From contig WTGN01000028.1 in assembly GCA_011523545.1 (NCBI GenBank), positions 46,201 to 110,200 of the forward strand: a stretch of DNA of 64,000 nucleotides, given 5' to 3'. Both the position numbers and the translations under genes were made by a program. Of the stretch, positions 61,501 to 64,000 are shown piece by piece (the stretch's first letter is position 1; each line of letters begins with the position of its first letter). The notes below the pieces were generated by a model that did no database searches, had not been told where the DNA came from, and worked only from the letters and a program-made list of their open reading frames with translations. This DNA is from Chloroflexota bacterium. Its GTDB lineage: Bacteria > Chloroflexota > Anaerolineae > Aggregatilineales > Phototrophicaceae.

Positions 61501-61721
61501 AACTGGAAGTGACGATCAACGATCAGCGCCTCAGCGCGGTCCTGTCGCCCGGCTTAGGCATACAAAAGCAGGAGCCGGCGCATCTTGCTTTCCCGCAGTC
61601 AATAAAGCTGGACTTGCCGGCCGGGGCGCTCGTCCATGGCAGCAACACGCTCAGCGTCCGAGTCCGCAACGACGGTTGGTTCACCTGGGATTCGATTGAT
61701 CTAGTCGCGACCAGCGGATAA
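58572..61721 (+). CDS. Beta-mannosidase, GH2
   Basis: 1049 residues. N-terminal jelly roll (WYRRDFELP, LIFDGVDYACDVWLNGKRLG), immunoglobulin-like domain, TIM barrel and C-terminal beta domains in the order of GH2 exo-beta-mannosidases. The acid/base Glu is in IEWSGGNEMWW (about residue 460) and the nucleophile Glu in MRYGEFGCHS (about 540). Removes terminal beta-mannose from oligosaccharides. No signal peptide, so it acts on imported substrate. Longer than typical (about 820-890) because of an extra C-terminal beta module of about 150 residues (LPFLMETDQPARFVFHV to the end) that may bind carbohydrate. Follows the transporter operon by 69 bases. Confidence 0.92.
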   Translation: MANNHLPATLSLSGANWFIRADTDGEGLHSADIPAPGWIPASVPGNIQADLEAAHQLRPIWYGAGDPRLAEVAQKDWWYRRDFELPAQIAGRRLNLIFDGVDYACDVWLNGKRLGGNAGMFRRFSYDVASIVKPGERNQLALRIEGIPAELAHILTASDGAMSGGGENYPQEWGPDFFVTGINQTRQLLKDLKSPTNFGWDWGVNVYTLGIWQDVRLEASGAARIDWLQILTALQDDYSRARVRVKLEIGSLNALSARANLCITGHGIEAKASVDAALSPGENVIAADLWLDDPRLWWPNGQGDQPLYEMEARLLDAADGALLAEGATRFAIREIRWEQVDGAPADFINPYQLVVNGRPLRMLGSNILPPDLLFGRMNERGCRLIRQAAGAGMNSLRVWGGGVFPTDDMFDLADELGIMLSQEFPMSSCRPETDAVFLANLEATVRGLVKRYRNHPCIIEWSGGNEMWWYQGDDHPALHLLERIVAEEDSRLFRATCPIQGARHSPWHYDPETHYAHYDDEELRDTGWRRGENTMMRYGEFGCHSPAHLEVWQREIPPALHWPAYDENNATLIRKNVVQAVFTKEHWLLKSIFASLFGPVSRLEEVVEAGQYLGAHGLRYAVDALRRRGRRIGGVLTWVLNEPWPNGGGPYLVDYDGRPLMIFEFQMQALAPISLSLKYESSRYDAAAGLIAEVWLVSDAPEPATNLRWRWTVRDIEGRELSQFEDCASIEPLQAFKLGDIITGPLDGEAAKPVLVELQLADARGNLLSERIELFGPAAEPAPLAAFLPGAGRLRQAVLEAVAVSGHAEGAADVLHIDLENHGPMTALFCQAQPRLAYRTDLDIDNNYAFIPPGERRRLSIRTAADPGAGLTLAQTGWRISCWNAEDIVIPPSEDVIFSIGRRDAMCREFAGYDDPAAIDGMGETVIDGARPEPAALPFLMETDQPARFVFHVARAWERPARLRLHTADQSALNATQLEVTINDQRLSAVLSPGLGIQKQEPAHLAFPQSIKLDLPAGALVHGSNTLSVRVRNDGWFTWDSIDLVATSG

Positions 61722-61751
61722 CACTTGCCGCGCCCGCCGCCATTAGCAACC

Positions 61752-61778
61752 GTAGGGGCGAGACGGTGACTCGCCCTA
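61752..61778. repeat. R1 hairpin repeat
   Basis: 61756-61776: GGGCGAGAC, loop GGT, GACTCGCCC, one mismatch. Confidence 0.75.
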
Positions 61779-61794
61779 ACGCTCGTACACAAAT

Positions 61795-62625
61795 TCAAGA
61801 CAGCCCGATCCCGCTCCCCCCATCGACCGAGAGCGACACGCCGGTCACGCTATCGGCCCGGGCCATATATAGCGCCGCCTCGGCGATCTCCGCCGGCGCC
61901 TGCTTGCGGCCCAGGGGAACGGTATCTTCGACAAAAGCGTCAAAGGCGGCTTCAAAGGACTGGCCGGGATACTGTTGCAAGCGATGTTTGACCAGGTAAT
62001 CAAATTGCATCGGCGTGAAAACGTTGCCGGGGCAAATGGCATTCACGCGAATGGCGCTCGCGGCTAGCTCGGCGGCCAAGGATTGCGTCAAGCCGACAAG
62101 CGCGAATTTGGAGGCGCAGTAGGCGCTGTTGAAGGCGGACCCGCGCTTGCCCGCGTTTGAAGCGATATTGATGATGAGCCCGCTGCGCCGCTCCAGGTAG
62201 GGAACCGCTGCCTGCGCCAACAAGAAAGCGCCCTTGACGTTGACAGCGAACATGCGTTCCCATTCCGCCTCGGCAAAGTCTGCCAGCCGGCCTAGCTTGA
62301 TGATGCCCGCATTGTTCACCAGGATATCCAGACCGCCGAAGGCCTCGACCGTCTCCGCCACCAGATTTTGACAAGACGCGCGCTCTGAGACATCAGCCTC
62401 GACCGCCATGCAAGCGCCGCCTCGCTCGCTGATTTCGCGCGCGGCCTGCGCCAACTCGCTCTCGGCGGCGAGCGCATAATGCCAATCCGCCCCCGATTTA
62501 TTCGCCAGCGAGCCAAGGTCAGCGGCGACTACTTTGGCGCCCTCGCGGGCAAAGGCTTCGGCAATCGCCCGCCCGATGCCACGAGCGGCGCCGGTGACGA
62601 TAACGGTCTTGCCTTCAATATCCAT
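61795..62625 (-). CDS. Short-chain dehydrogenase/reductase (SDR)
   Basis: 276 residues from ATG 62625 (AGGA 9 bases upstream; the track start 62643 is TTG). Classical SDR: TGAARGIG (NAD site), NNAG, Ser in NIASNAG, YCASK catalytic pair (Tyr-x-x-x-Lys) and ICPGNV. SDRs of this kind oxidise sugar acids such as 2-keto-3-deoxy-L-fuconate in fucose-using bacteria, which fits the locus but is not proven by sequence. Same strand as the alcohol dehydrogenase, 158 bases downstream of it. Confidence 0.9.
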   Translation of the reverse strand: MDIEGKTVIVTGAARGIGRAIAEAFAREGAKVVAADLGSLANKSGADWHYALAAESELAQAAREISERGGACMAVEADVSERASCQNLVAETVEAFGGLDILVNNAGIIKLGRLADFAEAEWERMFAVNVKGAFLLAQAAVPYLERRSGLIINIASNAGKRGSAFNSAYCASKFALVGLTQSLAAELAASAIRVNAICPGNVFTPMQFDYLVKHRLQQYPGQSFEAAFDAFVEDTVPLGRKQAPAEIAEAALYMARADSVTGVSLSVDGGSGIGLS

Positions 62626-62644
62626 AGCTGCGCGTCCTATCAAG

Positions 62645-62682
62645 AGGCGGGCGACCCGCGGTCAGTGTCTACGCGACCCAAT
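62645..62682. repeat. R1 fragment with R5 element
   Basis: GGGCGACCC followed by R5 (GGTCAGTGTCTACGCGACC, 62660-62678), identical to the copies at 4366 and 16445. Confidence 0.7.
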
Positions 62683-62783
62683 TGTCGTCGCTACAAATCC
62701 TTATTGTCGCACGTTCGCATTTAAATGTGGGCAGAACTGTGACTCGCCAGCGGCTGTGGTGAAGCCTCATAACAACGAACCGC

Positions 62784-63869
62784 TCAGGTCAAATCCAGCA
62801 CGCTGCGCGCCACCTCGCCCCGGCCCAAGGCGTCGAAGGCCTCGTTCACAGCTTCCAGCGGATAGACGCGCGTCACCAACTCATCCAGCTTGAGCTTGCC
62901 CGCTTTGTACAAGCTGAAGATACGCGGAAAATCCAGACGCGGGCGGCAACTGCCATACATTGAGCCGATGACCATCTTTTCGGGTCCCAGAATCTTGCAG
63001 TCCAGCTCGATCGCCATGTTGTCCGGGCCATGACCAACAAAGACGGTAAGGCCGCGCTTGCGGGTGCAGAGGATGGCTTGCTTGTATGGCGCCGGCACAA
63101 GTCCAATCGCCTCAAAGGCATAATGCGCGCCCTTGCCGCCGGTGAGCTCCCTAATCGCTTCGACCGGGTCAAGCTCGGCTGAATTGACGGTGTGCGTGGC
63201 GCCGAACTGCCTGCCCATTTCGAGTTTGTTGTCAAGAAGGTCGACGGCGATAATCGGCTCCGCGCCAGCGATCGCCGCGCCCTGGATCACATTCAGCCCG
63301 ACCCCGCCGCAACCGAAGACCGCGACCGACTTGCCGGCCTGGACCTGCGCTGTATTTAAGGCCGCGCCCACGCCGGTCATGACGCCGCAGCCGACCAGCG
63401 ACGCCTGTGGAAATGGAATCTCCCGGTCAATCGGAATGGCGATATCCTGGGGCACGATGGTCTCGGTGCTGAAAGTGCCGAGCGCGTTCATGCGCTTCAT
63501 CGGGCGCTCGCTGTTCTCAAAGTGGGGCTGCCCCCGCCGGTCCCAGGGCTCGTCGCACAGGTTGGAGTAGCCCACCTGGCACATCTCGCAAAGGCCACAA
63601 TTGCGCATCCAGGACAAGACCACATGATCGCCCTCCTTGACGCTGTGCACCGCCGGCCCGACTTCCTCCACCACGCCCGCCCCCTCATGGCCCAGTATCA
63701 CCGGCGGGCGGTTGATATCGACCCATTCGCCTTTGACGATGTGCCAGTCCGAGTGGCAGACGCCGCTGGCCATCAGCCGGACGCGCACCTGATCATCGGC
63801 GATGTCGGGCAGATCGAATCGCTCAATGACGAGCGGTGAATTCGCTTCGTACAACACTGCCGCTTTCAT
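62784..63869 (-). CDS. Zinc-dependent alcohol dehydrogenase (MDR family)
   Basis: 361 residues from the second of two adjacent ATGs (GGGAGG is 5 bases before it; 63872 is alternative). Catalytic zinc: Cys in GVCHSDWH, His in GHEGAGVVEEVG. Structural zinc: CGLCEMCQVGYSNLC. Rossmann motif GCGGVGLNV. Oxidises an alcohol or reduces an aldehyde with NAD; sequence is close to the class III/arylalcohol branch. In L-fucose pathways such enzymes reduce lactaldehyde, but the link is only positional. Upstream gene of the minus-strand pair with the SDR. Confidence 0.92.
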   Translation of the reverse strand: MKAAVLYEANSPLVIERFDLPDIADDQVRVRLMASGVCHSDWHIVKGEWVDINRPPVILGHEGAGVVEEVGPAVHSVKEGDHVVLSWMRNCGLCEMCQVGYSNLCDEPWDRRGQPHFENSERPMKRMNALGTFSTETIVPQDIAIPIDREIPFPQASLVGCGVMTGVGAALNTAQVQAGKSVAVFGCGGVGLNVIQGAAIAGAEPIIAVDLLDNKLEMGRQFGATHTVNSAELDPVEAIRELTGGKGAHYAFEAIGLVPAPYKQAILCTRKRGLTVFVGHGPDNMAIELDCKILGPEKMVIGSMYGSCRPRLDFPRIFSLYKAGKLKLDELVTRVYPLEAVNEAFDALGRGEVARSVLDLT

Positions 63870-63930
63870 CATAACCTCCCTGAACTACGAAGCTTCAAAC
63901 TAGTAATGTTAATGTGTAATGACCATCATT

Positions 63931-63975
63931 TACCCCATCCCCCGGCCCCTTCCCCAGCGAGCTAGGGAAGGGGAG
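63931..63975. repeat. R2 repeat at right edge
   Basis: TACCCCATCCCCCGGCCCC, then CTTCCCC AGCGAGCTA GGGAAGGGGAG, the opposite orientation to the copy at 16521. Confidence 0.75.
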
Positions 63976-64000
63976 CTTTCTTAACGAGGCGATTTTCTTG

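Overview
The window is about 64 kb of GC-rich bacterial DNA with 41 protein genes that I accept, one tRNA gene and a dense set of short intergenic repeats. Gene content points to Chloroflexota, probably an Anaerolineae-type lineage. The main clues are a Ser/Thr kinase fused to an nSTAND1 ATPase and WD40 repeats, many beta-propeller proteins, Tat-exported sugar-binding protein, abundant GH29 fucosidases and sulfatases, and GTAGGGGCGA-type intergenic hairpins. No 16S rRNA or other marker gene is present, so this placement is an inference from gene families.

Layout. (1) 158-26891 is a carbohydrate accessory region. It holds five GH29 alpha-L-fucosidases, one GH151-like fucosidase (GHL6 plus beta-galactosidase trimerisation architecture), two formylglycine sulfatases, an L-fucose-dehydrogenase-like aldo/keto reductase, an Ldh_2-family dehydrogenase, a CUT1 sugar ABC transporter without its ATPase, two tandem MFS transporters and an APH-fold kinase. 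None of the fucosidases or sulfatases has a signal peptide, so the likely scheme is uptake of sulfated or fucosylated oligosaccharides followed by breakdown in the cytoplasm. A two-gene unit inside this region (9735-12207) encodes a degenerate GroEL-like protein and a BNR/YCF48-like propeller. (2) 26994-31069 holds a fused molybdenum hydroxylase, tRNA-Ser(GGA) with promoter and terminator, and a peptidoglycan amidase. (3) 31133-41480 is a signalling or propeller region with the 1542-residue kinase-STAND-WD40 protein, a TolB-like propeller, an SH3-WD40 exported protein and a 904-residue protein I cannot place firmly. (4) 41568-49787 holds gamma-glutamylcyclotransferase-like, Gfo/Idh/MocA, guanine deaminase, a membrane glycosyltransferase coupled to a membrane-anchored clan-A glycoside hydrolase, and an exported peptidase-like hydrolase. 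(5) 49974-63869 holds two phytanoyl-CoA dioxygenase-family proteins, an esterase-like hydrolase, a complete Opp/Dpp-type ABC transporter followed by a GH2 beta-mannosidase, an SDR and a zinc alcohol dehydrogenase.

Repeats. Nearly every larger intergenic gap carries one or more short palindromic repeats of at least four families (called R1 to R5 here). R1 is a hairpin of two 9-nt arms with a 2-3-nt loop. Its arm sequences change between copies while pairing is kept, and it often occurs as inverted pairs, like REP/BIME elements. Repeats supply the last codons and stop codons of at least four genes. A 19-bp element (R5) is nested inside other repeats.

Start codons: the ORF track uses ATG/GTG/TTG. 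I shortened several ORFs (16413, 20693, 29693, 38627, 48130, 52558, 57348, 62643, 63872) to starts with better ribosome binding sites or family-consistent N-termini. No transcription-factor gene was recognised anywhere in the window.
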